From positions 5,890,001 to 5,954,000 of the forward strand of contig JBANDB010000001.1 in the NCBI GenBank assembly GCA_037576215.1: a DNA stretch of 64,000 nt. The letters are read 5' to 3'. The position numbers and the translations under genes were made by a program. The notes beneath the pieces were generated by a model. It did no database searches. It was not told where the DNA came from and saw only the letters and a program-made list of their open reading frames with translations. Positions 32,602 through 43,513 of this stretch are shown in pieces; position 1 is the stretch's first letter, and each line of letters opens with the position of its first letter. The stretch comes from Armillaria gallica. Taxonomy: Eukaryota > Basidiomycota > Agaricomycetes > Agaricales > Physalacriaceae.

Positions 32602-35600
32602 TTATACTTGACCATCACTACTCGCCGCTTCCTTGTTTGTCAACTCTCTATTGCGATGCCACCGGAACCGACGCCAAAGTGACGACGGCAAACGCATGTT
32701 CGTTGGTGGATTGTCCGGACGATCATCCTCATCCTGTTCGAACCCAGCGACGTCCATTCCGTATTCATCCACCCCCCCCCCCTCGAACGAACACCTGGAA
32801 TGCCCCCATGCGACAAGAATAATCTTCCGGATGAATATTCTGATCAAAGTATTCAGGTACAGTGTTGAGTTTCTCCAGACATTGGAGCCAGGACGGATGA
32901 TTGGGAGATAGGAGAGCAAGATGTCGAAGAACAGGGTTCGATTTGGTTTCATCTTCATGCACGAGGAGAAGAGCACAAGCGGTGAAGAGGGTTTGAGGCT
33001 CGAAAACGTAGTCTCTGGCCTGCTGGAATATCTGGGAGTCCAATCTATCAGGTACCAACGCAAGAACAAATTCACAAACGACCGCTACTACGTCCTGTAG
33101 GTTTATCGCTCCCCAACGAGACAGATCTGCCACCGAGTCAAAGAGGCGCCGGGTAATAAAATGTCCAACAGCTTGGTTTATGAAAAGGGGAGATGAGAAA
33201 AAATGAAGAGCGAGTTCAGTCGCTGGTGTGAATCGTTGAATATCCTCCTCGAAGCGCACATCATGTTTATTAGGATATAGTTTCCATTCATCATCTTCGA
33301 AAGCAATTCGAACTGACTTTGCAGCTAATTCTGGGGTACACCAGTCCTCGGGAAGGAAGCGAGGGCGATGTGATGTGGAATTGAGTACTCGGAGAAAGAT
33401 GAGTAAGGCGATGCAACAATCTGTAACATATGCTGGCCTCCCATTGCCAAAGTCGGCCGAGGAGATCATCTTGTACAGCAGCTTTAAGACCGCATGACGA
33501 TTCACATCCAAACCAAAAGAAGGGATGCACTCGTCGACGAGCGAAAACTTGTTAACGTCCAGATGAACTCCAATGTTGAGCAAAACTCGGCTGATGAAAG
33601 TGCAACTGTAACAGAATGGATCATTAGGTTTGCCGTAGAAAAACTTGGGAATGTCCCAAACAGAGGGCGAGCTGGCCATTTTGAGGAGAAAACATAACTT
33701 GGGGTCCTGAGGTGGCTCAGGGAATTCGTTAGTGGGATCAAGATAGTCAATGCCATCCCGGATGTTTCGGATATCTACATGACCCTGGATGATGGTCTCA
33801 AGCACGTATTGGTACAGACATGTCCAGATGGCCTCACGAAGAGAGACCGGTTCATCCACTTCTGGTGAAGGCAAGGAAATCTTCAATCCCGTGGGAATGA
33901 ATGCTACCTCCTTACGGGGCGGAGGTTTTAAGGCTCCCGAAGTGAAGACTAGGGGAAAGGGAGGAAACATAGGATGCCAAAAGGAGGTAGGCATCTCGTT
34001 TAAGAGTAAGGTAACATTAATACTTGAACCCGATGTGTGGAGCATGCGTAGTATTGAGGCCCATACAATAGGCTGCAAACGAAGGTGTGACTTGCCCATC
34101 AAGGCGGTGATGGCTGTATCTGACAACGAGGGCCGGAGCTTAGCATCTTGCCAGGACATTGCGACAGATTGCAGAGCTGCGAAAGTGCCCGGGGGTAACA
34201 TATTCTTTACAACTCGTAGGGGATACATCAAATCGGGCGTAGCTGCGAAGCGAAGATATATGCGAATGTAACGGCTCAACTCCCTTTCGATGAAAGGGTT
34301 GTCACGCTTGCCATTACGCAATGTCTGTAGAAGCTCGACGATAACGGGCTCTAGCGCAGATTGTTCCAATCGGAGCATTAAAGAGTCCATTGATTAGTGC
34401 GTTGGAGATTCCACCTGCGACGTCAGAGAGGTGACTGACCTCAGCGGTAATGCGCTCAGTGATTGTACAACAACATTGCGGACGCTAGGGTTGGACGAGA
34501 TCTCAAACAGCCAAGAGAGAGCGTATAGATCGATGTCATCAGCACTGAGGCCTACAGCTGCGTGTTCAGCAGCTCGTAAAGAGCGAACTTGCTGTTCGAG
34601 CACTATTCCCGAGGCCTCCTTTGTGTGCTCAGTGCCCTTTTCGGTCTCCGCTTTCCCTGGGTGCCCACGATCGAGAAAATGAGAGGTAACCCAGTCATGG
34701 AGTCGATTGGCATAAGCGTATATCGGGAACATGTACTCCACTAACGGGGTCCTGTAAGGGCATGATGGATATATGATAGGCAGGAAGTTGGTGATGAAGT
34801 AGGCGGCAAATGATGTGAATGCGATGGATCCGACAGCAGATGCAATTGGTACGCGTAGAGGGATAAGGAAAAGAACCAAACCTGCGAGGAAGATGCCGAG
34901 CGACAGGCTCATAAGGACGGGTAGCATCCCGATAATGAGATCGACACCCCATCGCTCTAGCCCCATGTATCGGAAATGACGCACACGACACCTATCCCGT
35001 GGTGTCCCAGATGAGACCGACATATACTGGTGGATCCATTGCTTCGTCAAAACAGCGAACAGCGCAGTAGCGAGACTGAGCGAGAGGCTGACGAACCAAA
35101 GGCCATTCACCCATGAATCGGATGCTGTGGGATGAAAATCCGAGACCGGAGTAAGGCCTGAACGGGGAACGTCGTTCACAGAGGAACCGTTGCCTGCCGC
35201 TCGCTGAACGTTGATCAGCTCAAACAAAAGTGAGGCAGTGACCGAACTGCTGTCGACCTGGAGACTCTGTGAGGTCTGCGCCACAAACGTGGTGACCACT
35301 GCAGAGAAAAGACCCGCCTAATCATTGACATCTATCAATGATGGCGGGATAATTTTCGACGTGGCACTCACAAAAACTAGGAGAACATCTAATCCATCCC
35401 GCTATCCCTCTACCCTCTCGATATCATACGCGGCACACTCCTCCAGATATGTTCTCCATACCCTGGCAAGGGGTCCAAACTCCTCATGCTCCTTATCGTC
35501 CGGAAATTTGTCTTCGTAGTTAAATGGATCATTTCCTGCACTCGTAATGAGATGTGTGGCAAGTCCTTGCAATGAATTCACGCACCTTTCACTATATATT

Positions 35601-35814
35601 CACGACGCTGGATTCCCATCATGCCGCGGGTTGATTTTCGTCGTCGTCGGGAGAAATAGGCCGTCAAATTCTCGACTAGCTGCTGAATTTTGATCTCCAG
35701 CTGGGAATCGTCTTCTGAGTCATCAGGCGTCTCTGTATGGGTCTCGTTTCGAGCACTGGAAGAGCTTTGTGAGTCTTCATCGTCGGTGCTTTGCGCGGAA
35801 TTGACTGAAGGCAT
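32602..35814 (-). pseudogene. DUF6535 multi-pass membrane protein, three lesions
   Basis: Exon 1 is 35814-35586, intron 35585-35536, exon 2 is 35535-35372, intron 35371-35318, then one long exon. An acidic Ser-rich N-terminus precedes FGPLARVWRTYLEE. The DUF6535 core follows: LDVLLVFAGLFSAVVTTFVAQ, WFVSLSLSLATALFAVLTKQW and two further membrane segments around LPVLMSLSLGIFLAGLVLFL and ASAVGSIAFTSFAAYFI. A long helical C-terminal half ends in HPEDYSCRMGAFQVF. Lesions: TAG in place of the expected Trp before LDVLLVF (35406-35404), TAA at 34396-34394 between two halves in the same frame, and a run of 11 G (32772-32782) after which the frame must shift to read VDEYGMDVAGFEQDEDD. DUF6535 proteins are a large agaricomycete family of unknown function. 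A homopolymer sequencing error could explain the third lesion. Confidence 0.7.
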
Positions 35815-37600
35815 GGCTTTCGAGGGAATAGAGAAAAGAGTCAGCTAGGCGCCGTGATGCCCGGTCACGACCATTTCTCCATCTGATCAGCTGATGATGT
35901 TGCAGCCCAAGTTGAGCCAAGTAGTTCAGTTTGTTGCCGAGAGGGTGGCGGCAGTCACTGCTCTCACGAGCTCAGGCAGTCGCTGACAGGCATAGAGGTT
36001 GATTGTGAAAACCCGAGCTAGACTATGTACGGTGTACTATCCGTTTATGTACTGCATGAATAACAAGTAAAAGGGAAAAGCCGGAGCAGTGAAGGATAGG
36101 GGAAAGGAATAAGGTAAAAGAATCGACATGTAACATACTTCTAGAGTCGGAGAAGGAGTTCGAGGCTGCTTTCGCCTGGCCAACAAGGTTAGGCACTACA
36201 AGTAGGTAGGGTAGAATAGCGTACTAGGATGAATCTTTTTCAAAGAAAATGCAACGTAAGTAAGCGAAAGTTTTGATGGAAGAAAGTAAACATCACAAGA
36301 CTAATTTTCCGCATTCTGTGTGGCAGCATCTTCCTTCTCGCCGTTCACATCGATATCAGGGTCGCCCTCCGCATCGTCGTGTCCATTGCTGTTGTTAAAC
36401 GAGCCCCAGATAAACAAACTGCAGCAGACGCTCTGAATCCGAGTCCGAGCTCGAAAGGAAATCAGACAGCTGATCACGGTCGTCCTCCCAAAGTTCTTGG
36501 CCTTGAGGAATAGGGTGCGACTGAGAAATCAGCCGTCGTCGTACTCGCGTTCTGGAAAGATGACATAGCCGGCAATTTGAAAGCTTTGGGAATGAAGAGG
36601 ATGGGCATATCAACCTTGAGCTTGCGAGCGGTGGGAGTGGGATTGTCAAGGTGCGTGAGGTGATAGTCGCTAGATGAGTTGTCCCACTCAGCGAACTTGT
36701 CCTCTGCAGGTCCCGCGTTGTACGAAGCCGCAATGATGGAGTACTCGTGGCGAAGCTGGCGGCAGGCGCCAAGGCCTTCGGTTTTGTGGGTGTGGCGGAC
36801 GAAGTCGTTGTGCTCGATGCATCGAAGCATGGTACATTGTATCCTTGTGAACTGACGGCGGATTATGGTCGCAAGGAAACCATGATATTGAATGCCCGTC
36901 AGTGCAGCGTAACTCGTAGTGGCCCATTATGTTCTTCGCCCCGTGAGCTTCTGCTACCTGGATGAACGTTGAGTGCACTGTACTACGGCGTGAATATGAG
37001 ATGCCCAAATAAGCAATAGCAAGACACTTGCAGCAGACACCGAACACTGTTCCCCAAGTTATTTCATAAATAGACAGTGAATTATGACATCTTGATATCG
37101 CAGATGTGGTGCTCGGTGCTCATGCATGTTTTGTGAGTTGATATCGCCCGCAGAACCCGCCTGATAGGGAACCAATAGGCTATGAAGGGGGTTGATGAAT
37201 TAATTCCGGAGCAGGAATTACTCTTTCCAATCAATCACATTGTCATCTTCTTCGATTCTAGCAGCTGATCAATTCCATAAATACGACGAGAAAATGCGGA
37301 CCTAACTCACCTAATCAATACGGAACAGATTCTCGGTCGGCCCAAGTAATTATGCAGACTATTCAGGTAGTCTTGCGTCGTTGGTGAACGAACACTTCGG
37401 TCCCGCTTCAGAGTTTCTACAAGTTCCTGACTCTTGGAGTCGCCGGCAAGGATCACCTGGATCTGAGATGCTCAGAATACATGTCATTTTACCAAAACTA
37501 TCACTCTCGCTTCGTCGATAATCGAGAGCTGATCAGCTTGTCGATGGTAAGATCTTATAGGCTTCTAAGGTAACTGTCAGTCATGCTATTGGATCCTAGT
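35815..37600. other. No confident gene
   Basis: Minus-strand frames at 36395-36830 and 36688-37047 overlap and could be joined, but I recognise no domain; one contains RQLRHEYSIIAASYNAG. The sequence around 37080-37600 is AT-rich with no coding signal. The left edge should contain the promoter of the DUF6535 pseudogene. Confidence 0.35.
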
Positions 37601-37879
37601 AGACGGAAACACTACATGTAGGCGCATTGCTCCACACTAGGTTTGACTCCCAGCTAGATGATGCGCATTGACAAACGAGGCTTTTTATCTGAGCTTTCCT
37701 TTCTCACGAATATCAGATGGAGACCCTTTTATGTCTCTTTCTGGGATTTGCGCATGCCCAGAACATTTGTCAAAAACAAAGGAGTCGGAAGAACCTGACG
37801 TCTGCTTTGGGTCGCGAAGATCTTGGCATTGGGAAGTAGATACAAACTCCTAATACTCTCGGGATGCATGCGGCAGATT

Positions 37880-38600
37880 CGTTCATCGTAAATCCACAGT
37901 CCTGAGCGCCAACACTTCTTCAATTAAATCACCATAAAGCATGCCTCTGCCTTTTCGAGAGCTGATGGCATGACCCTCTCGCCTAGTCGGTACGCTCGCC
38001 GAATCCAACGGAACTCTCTGCCTGACTGAATCCTTCATATCTGAATATATGAGGCCCAGCGAGGAGGTTTGCCCCGTTAATAAGACTAAGGCAGGGGAGT
38101 ACAAATTTGGGAGAGCGAGGATGTTCATCGCCCTTGCCAAGTGGCCGAGGACGTAAATGTCAGAGTCGGGGGAAGGGCGGGTTATCTACGACCCATTGCA
38201 TCACATGCCTGACGTCCGGAGTTGCGCTGGGGTACTGCGAAACCTGTAGTAGTTGGGGACAACGATGATGCGGCAGAGAAGGAGCCGAGCCAGGGACGGG
38301 GAGCGAGCGCCCGCCCACGTAGAACGCTGCCGTGTGAGAAGACGAGCATCAGAGCATCGGGGTGGAATGAGAGGGCAGTACACCTCGAGTTTGTGGCGGT
38401 TATTTGGGATTCTCGCACCGCCTTCTCGACTGACACGCGCTTGGATTTCGGGATGGGAATGAAGACATTTTGTGCTACTGAAGTAGGTCAGTGATAGCAA
38501 AATGTAAGAGACAAGACGTACTCGACACCAAGATATCTCCCATGGATGTGTTCCATGGTTCGCTGGATGGTTTGCCACCATCACCCGTTCGTCTTATACC
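37880..38600 (-). pseudogene. Decayed esterase, copy in unit C
   Basis: Minus-strand pieces include SVEKAVRESQITATN, ALMLVFSHGSV, a PNYYRF-like remnant of the PDY region, and further downstream INGANLL and PHIFRYEGF (37990-38090). The order equals copies 1 and B. Several frame changes and stops exclude function. Confidence 0.55.
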
Positions 38601-39190
38601 AAAAAAAAACCTGGTCTCATCCTCAAACAAAGCACGAGATGTTGTTGCAGGATCGGTGAGCTCAGATGAGAGGTATCGAGTGCTCCGGCTAATGCAGTTG
38701 GCGCGCGAGAAGTCGGATGGTCTCCTTAATCGATCCGGGTTTGCCTTTGAGGATGGAGTAGAATGCAATGTCTGTTTCGAGCCGGTCAGTGATATTAGCA
38801 AAATCTGAGAGAAAAGAAACGTACTCGGTAGCGAGACATCGTTCATCTCTCCCCCTTGAATCTGCTCCGTGGCTTGTTGGATATTTACTGCTGTCGCCCA
38901 TGCATGAGAGAGTCGCCCTCGTTGACCACGACATGTTGTGAAATAGTAACCGACGAGATGAGTAATGTTAACGAGATCTTGAGAGGTACTGTACCCCGGC
39001 CAACGAGATGCACGATGAATGCGGGGTAGGGCTCATCGCAGTGTACGTCTAAGAGGGAAACTGCAAATTCAAATTAGAACTGAAAGTCACATAACGGTCA
39101 CAACCATCTCCTTTTTCGCTCACTACTCAGCAATTACTTACTCGTGTGGGGAAATTTTAAAATTTACCTCAACACAAGGTTCTCAATCCA

Positions 39191-39270
39191 TCTCTTGAGT
39201 AGTACATCGGAAAGTATACACGGTTGTGATCAATTTCGATGTACGCAAGGGTTCGACTCCCAACAAGACA
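39191..39270 (+). repeat. tRNA-Asp-like module, unit C
   Basis: TCTTGAGTAGTACATCGGAA, AGTATACACGG, CGATGTACGCAAG and B box GGTTCGACTCC with AACAAGACA. The first TCTTG and last CAAGA pair as an acceptor stem, which makes this the most tRNA-like of the three copies. Confidence 0.5.
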
Positions 39271-39499
39271 ATCGTACTTTATAGCGGTAATCACATATTT
39301 TGGCCGACAACGTCACTCTCCACGGTTCCGTCATCATTTACATTACCTCAACATCTCAGCTTGCAAACTTTTTCGTTGTCCTCTGCTAGGCGGTTTGGAA
39401 AGATATGCAGATGGATGGGCGACGACTCGTCAACCTTCTTTGGCCATGTCTTGTTTGCCATCTTTGGCAAGAACATTGCTCTAACGCTACGGGACACAT

Positions 39500-39590
39500 T
39501 CTCTGGTAGTGTATTGGTCATTCCGCGTGCTTATTATATCTTCAAGGTCACGTTTGGTACAGGAACTCGGTTCGAATCCAAGTCAGAGAG
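39500..39590 (+). tRNA. Possible tRNA-like gene or pseudo-tRNA with intron (Glu-like)
   Basis: TCTCTGG (39500-39506) and TCAGAGA (39583-39589) form a full 7-bp acceptor stem with one G-T pair. TAGTGTATTGGTC resembles the D arm of tRNA-Glu, and CTCGG-TTCGAAT-CCAAG is a T arm with one mismatch. At about 90 nt it would need an intron of about 18 nt in the anticodon region, where I cannot draw a clean stem. The D stem is also poor. It is more likely a diverged pseudo-tRNA or SINE head than a working gene. Confidence 0.3.
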
Positions 39591-40980
39591 TTACCAGAAT
39601 TTCCGGGTCATCCTTTTGATCCATCGTTCATGCCAAGCCGCAAGTTCAGCTGATGAGTTGTGGAGGTGGGGAATCCCGCATTCGGAACCGTGCTGCTTAG
39701 TCAGCGATTTGAGCGAAAAAAGTGACCCATGCATTCATTTGTCTTTCCCCTTCCCTCGACAGTCCAAAAGTGTTCGTGCAGCGTAGAAAATATCTTTGAT
39801 GGTCAAATATACTTATTTCTCGTCTCAAACTCAGCACTGAGAGCCGGAATGGCAAGCCAAAGCAGAACAGAAGCACATCCGCGTCAGGTCACGGCATGTC
39901 ACACAGTGTTACACTTGACCAGGTGCTTGCGTCTTCAACGTCCCCCTCCTTCCACAAGGGCTAAAAGGTCCAAGTAAAAGCATGATACTACACATTTCTC
40001 TATATATGAAAGGCCCTGCTATTATTTTCTGCTTATTGCTCCGGATTTTGGTCTATACATCAACAGTCTAACTCAAAGAGCATCGAGAGCATACCAGTTT
40101 CAATTCACAAAGAAATTCTTTGAGTCATACAGAAACAAGTCTTTGTTTTTGACAAAGAATGTTTTCTTTGTAACAGATTTTTTGAAATGCAATTAGATGG
40201 AACGTTACATAGTCAATTTCACTGTTTTTACTTGATTTTCACCCAATACACGAGTTCATGTCAGTTTAACAACCAAAAAAAAGGCAACATTTGGTAGAGA
40301 TATACAAAAAAGACATTTCTTCTCTATATAACGAAATATTACTGTGGACGGTTCATGTTTTATGGGACTGGGTCACTCGAGGTGGAACGCAATTGCCTAT
40401 AAAGGAGCGTGGGAATGCACCGGCTGATGAGCCGGATTGCCCGACTCCATGAGTTGGGTATTTGGAAAACCAGTAACCTCTAGTTCCACTGCCGGAGAAC
40501 GGGAGAATCTGTGTACGACGTTGGATGGATGGCGGGGCTGGGAACGTAGATCAAAGGAGATGTCCGGAAATGACAACGAAGGAGCTGGGATTGTGGCCAG
40601 GACTGCGTGTGACCGTCACCGTCGAAGAGAGTATGCGACATTTGAGTTGGTGCGCCCTGTGTTTCCCGCCGGTCAAAGGCAGAATAATCCCGGGCCTGTT
40701 TCTCTTCCTTGGAATTGCTGCACTATATCAAAGACTCGTCGCCATTCACAAGTCCTGGCACTCTGGGTACCGACAGATATCCATCACACTTGCTCAAAAG
40801 CCGACTTGTGCTCCAACGTTCACCACATGCAATTAAACTTTGCTCATCGAATACAGAACCACCGAGATGGACGGTGGATATGTATACGACAGAAAAATGC
40901 AAACCCTCGGTAGTGTGCATGCAACTTTGACACCAGTCCTGTCCTGAGCGCCAGATGTGGTCGCGACCATCTGAGACAAA
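39591..40980. other. No gene; AT-rich stretch then repeat edge
   Basis: 40000-40370 is AT-rich with small hairpin-forming runs such as CTTTGTTTTTGACAAAG near 40141. 40437-40913 has an open frame without motif. 40850-40910 (CGAATACAGAACCACCGAGATGGACGG) resembles 15985-16020 next to esterase copy 1, so it belongs to the esterase-associated repeat. Confidence 0.4.
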
Positions 40981-42060
40981 CTCGACGCACGATATGTCTC
41001 TTGTATTCAACCTCGCTGAACTTTTCGGGAGCGGAGGGAACACCACCGGTACCTAACGAGAGCCTCGTAGTTGGTACACTCGCCAAATCCAACAACGCAT
41101 GCGGAATCCTCCGCTTGGTCTTAACGTTCCGAGGCTTGACGCATTGATGATAGATGTGAGGGTGGGAAGCGTGCATGCAGCTATATAGAAGCCACGGCTA
41201 TATGAGAAGACGTCAGGGCGCCTAAAACCTCATCGAATTCCTCCAGACAGTCCTCCCACCGATACCCTTCGAGTCGGTAGGCCCGCCGAATCCAACAACG
41301 TCAACAGAATTCTCCGCTTGGCCTCGGCATAGTACAACCTTGTATCCGCTGGCCACATGTACCTCCCAGAGAGGAGGATCGAACTTTTGATATCAGGGTG
41401 CACGGCGGAAGAGTAAAACTCTGGAAGAGCGAATTTATCGCTTCTGCAGAACAACCGAGGACATGACCTGTTGCATGGCATCCCGAACGTCCTGAGCTGT
41501 GGCAGAAAACTGGACACCCGAGTCAACGAGGCGGTAGTCGGGGACGATGGTGATAAGTCCATGGTCTGTGATGGATCTGGGTACATGGATCTGGGGGGGC
41601 AGAGGACATCAAGGGTGTGGTGGTAAATTAGGTCAGGTTCTTGCGTGGTCTTCTCAGTTGACGCGCGTTTGGCTTTCAAATTTGAGGATGGGTGAATGCG
41701 TCTAGTACTGTTAAGCAAGGTCAATGCTAGTGGAGATGAAAACGGAAGGAAAAGGACGTACTCGACGGCAAAGTCTCTCCCTTCGACCCGTAAGATTTTC
41801 TATATGGTTTGTTGGATGCTTGGCGCCATTCTATACTGCAAGAGAGCTGATGTCGTCTGCGACGACAGGTTGTGCTCCCATAAGGACGAGCAGAGCGTCG
41901 GCTTCGAGAAGATTGACTCGAACTATGAGGCCATTCGAAGTGAGAGAGAGTTTATGAGAACACGAAAGTCGTGTTCAAGCCAAGGTCACACCGTCACCGT
42001 CACAATGTTTCCTCTTTCGATCACTCGCTTTGCCTTCTTGACAAATAGCTCAAACCATGC
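40981..42060 (-). pseudogene. Decayed esterase fragments, copy 5
   Basis: Two pieces lie in line. 41110-41220 (minus) reads YSRGFYIAACTLPTLTSII, the oxyanion-region block. 41230-41724 (minus) reads KAKRASTEKTTQEPD (N-terminal block), later DIKSSILLSGRYMWPADTR and LDSAGLPTRRVSVGG. So parts of two copies are fused in the same orientation. On the plus strand, GGTCACACCGTCACCGTCAC near 41982 is the diverged GTCACATAACGGTCACAACC signature. No frame is long enough for an enzyme. Confidence 0.55.
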
Positions 42061-42650
42061 GACTAATCCGGGCATCCCTGATTCTTTCCGATAGTAGAGA
42101 GGAAGAAAGAGGGTGTTTGTCAAAGAGATAACGACCGATCAACCACCATAGGGTGTTGGCAGGGGCTAGTTAGTGCTGTTTGGTTGCGCGCGCTTGATCT
42201 TCTGGACCTAACTTATCTTCCCGACAGTTCCCATTAGGTCTTAGACATGTTTAGGCCGTCTGTTTCGGCCGGTGACAACTCCTTAGCTATAAAAGAAAAG
42301 CCGTCGACGATGGTCAACCCCACAAAGGTGAATCCCAGCGTTCTGTTTGTTTATGCGTGCTAAGAAATCTTATGACCAGCACAGCTTTGTATATCAGTGG
42401 GTGCCTGACATCTGGTAGTTACTTTTGCTAATCTCCTCGCGTGCAGGTGGCTCCCTTGTAGGTGCCGACGACGTTATTGTTGCTCAGCGACGACGTTTTG
42501 CGTTTCACGTTTTAGCGTTCAGTAGTGTTATACGACGAAAGAAGATGTTCGCTGTCACTGTGACCGAGCGTGACGGGAGGCCAAACACCCTGAGCCGGGT
42601 CCCTGCCGAGACGTGCCAAGGGAACAGCTCCCGCGGCGGCGGCGGCCAAG
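42061..42650. other. No recognisable gene
   Basis: Only short frames are seen. The sequence leads into a purine-rich tract. Confidence 0.35.
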
Positions 42651-43010
42651 AGACGGCGAGGATGGAAGCAAAAGAATGCGCGCGTCGTGATCGAGAGAGA
42701 GGAAAGGAAAGAAAAAAGGGGAGCGCACGAGGGGAGGGAGAGGGAACAACAAGACGGACGGAAAGGAAAAGAGAGAGAGGAGAGAGAAAATACATAGAAC
42801 AGAATAAAATAAATAGAAATAGAGAAAAATAGATGAAAAACAAAGAAAAATAGAGAACGACGCACGACGCGTACTAGTGAGAAGAAAGGAAACATAGTAG
42901 AATAAAGATAGAGAGGGAGAGAGAAACGCAGAGGATGCGTACTTGACGCGTACTGTAACATAGAATAAAAAATAGAGAATGAAGAAAGGAAGAAACTATG
43001 GGATGGGATA
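42651..43010. repeat. Purine-rich low-complexity tract
   Basis: On the plus strand the tract is mostly G and A (GAGAGAGGAAAGGAAAG, AAGAGAGAGAGGAGAGAG), interrupted by two similar ACGCGTACT sites at 42867-42875 and 42947-42955. A similar purine tract lies at 63610-63700. The long minus-strand frame across it (42512-43321) is Phe/Leu/Ser-rich only because of this bias and is not called as a gene. Confidence 0.6.
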
Positions 43011-43513
43011 AGAGGAAGGAACTCACTTAGGTGGACGTGTTGGTGAGGGCGCCATTGAGAGAGATAAGCAAAGAATGACTGGCTCTTTATAGCCTCTACC
43101 AAGACAAGACAGACCAAGACCAAGACAGGAATGGAATATGGATATGATCTGCTGTTATGATCTGCCATATGCAAATGTCTTTTGGATGAGGTGCAAAACA
43201 TCTTTGATTTTCGGACCGCACCATTGAAATGTCTTTTTTGCACTTCCTGACGCTTCCAAACTACCGTCAGTCCCTGCCAAAAAAATAGGAAGTTCTGTTG
43301 AGCCTGAAAAATGACATTCACTACAACCTCCGCAGGGCAGGATGTTCAGCCCATTGTCGTTTTCATATTTGCCACCTTATAGTCAAATCCCTTTGGTCAA
43401 TGTCACGTCATGTCATGGTATGGTTTATTCAATGTTGCAATGTTGCAATGCCATTACGGGTACAGAATACAACGCGAGAAAATGTGTATTTTTATTCTAT
43501 TCAATGGCTCGGC
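43011..43513. other. Intergenic, no gene seen
   Basis: Contains a short direct repeat CAATGTTGCAATGTTGCAATG near 43430. It should include the 3' end of the minus-strand gene that follows. Confidence 0.35.

Larger units (their letters stand above)
37610..39440. repeat. Composite repeat unit C (5' truncated)
   Basis: It starts inside tRNA-like module 3 (GGTTTGACTCCCAGCTAGATGATG, B box mutated, A box lost). It continues with CTTTTTATCTGAGCTTTCC, CGAAGATCTTGGCATTGGG, the esterase relic, GTCACATAACGGTCACAACC, the tRNA-Asp-like module, and the tail TCCTCTGCTAGGCGG and GGCGACGACTCGTCAACC. Modules 1 and 2 are absent. Confidence 0.65.

Noticed and set aside
34330..34400. An intron that would remove the TAA at 34394-34396 of the DUF6535 gene.
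   Set aside because: A GT-AG pair of about 64 nt exists but joins the flanks in the wrong frame.
32765..35299. Two separate genes on either side of the TAA.
   Set aside because: Both halves are in one frame with only two codons between them, and DUF6535 proteins are normally one long chain with a helical C-terminal half.
36395..37047. Overlapping minus-strand frames that might be joined into one gene.
   Set aside because: I could not find a phase-consistent splice chain or a recognisable domain.
39226..39786. A 186-codon open frame on the plus strand.
   Set aside because: It starts inside the tRNA-Asp-like module and crosses the tail of composite unit C and a tRNA-like sequence, so it is not a gene.
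40437..40913. A 158-codon plus-strand frame.
   Set aside because: No motif, and its right end is shared with the esterase-associated repeat near 16 kb.
42512..43321. A 269-codon minus-strand open frame rich in Phe, Leu and Ser.
   Set aside because: It runs across a GA-rich low-complexity tract; the composition alone removes stops, and no motif is present.
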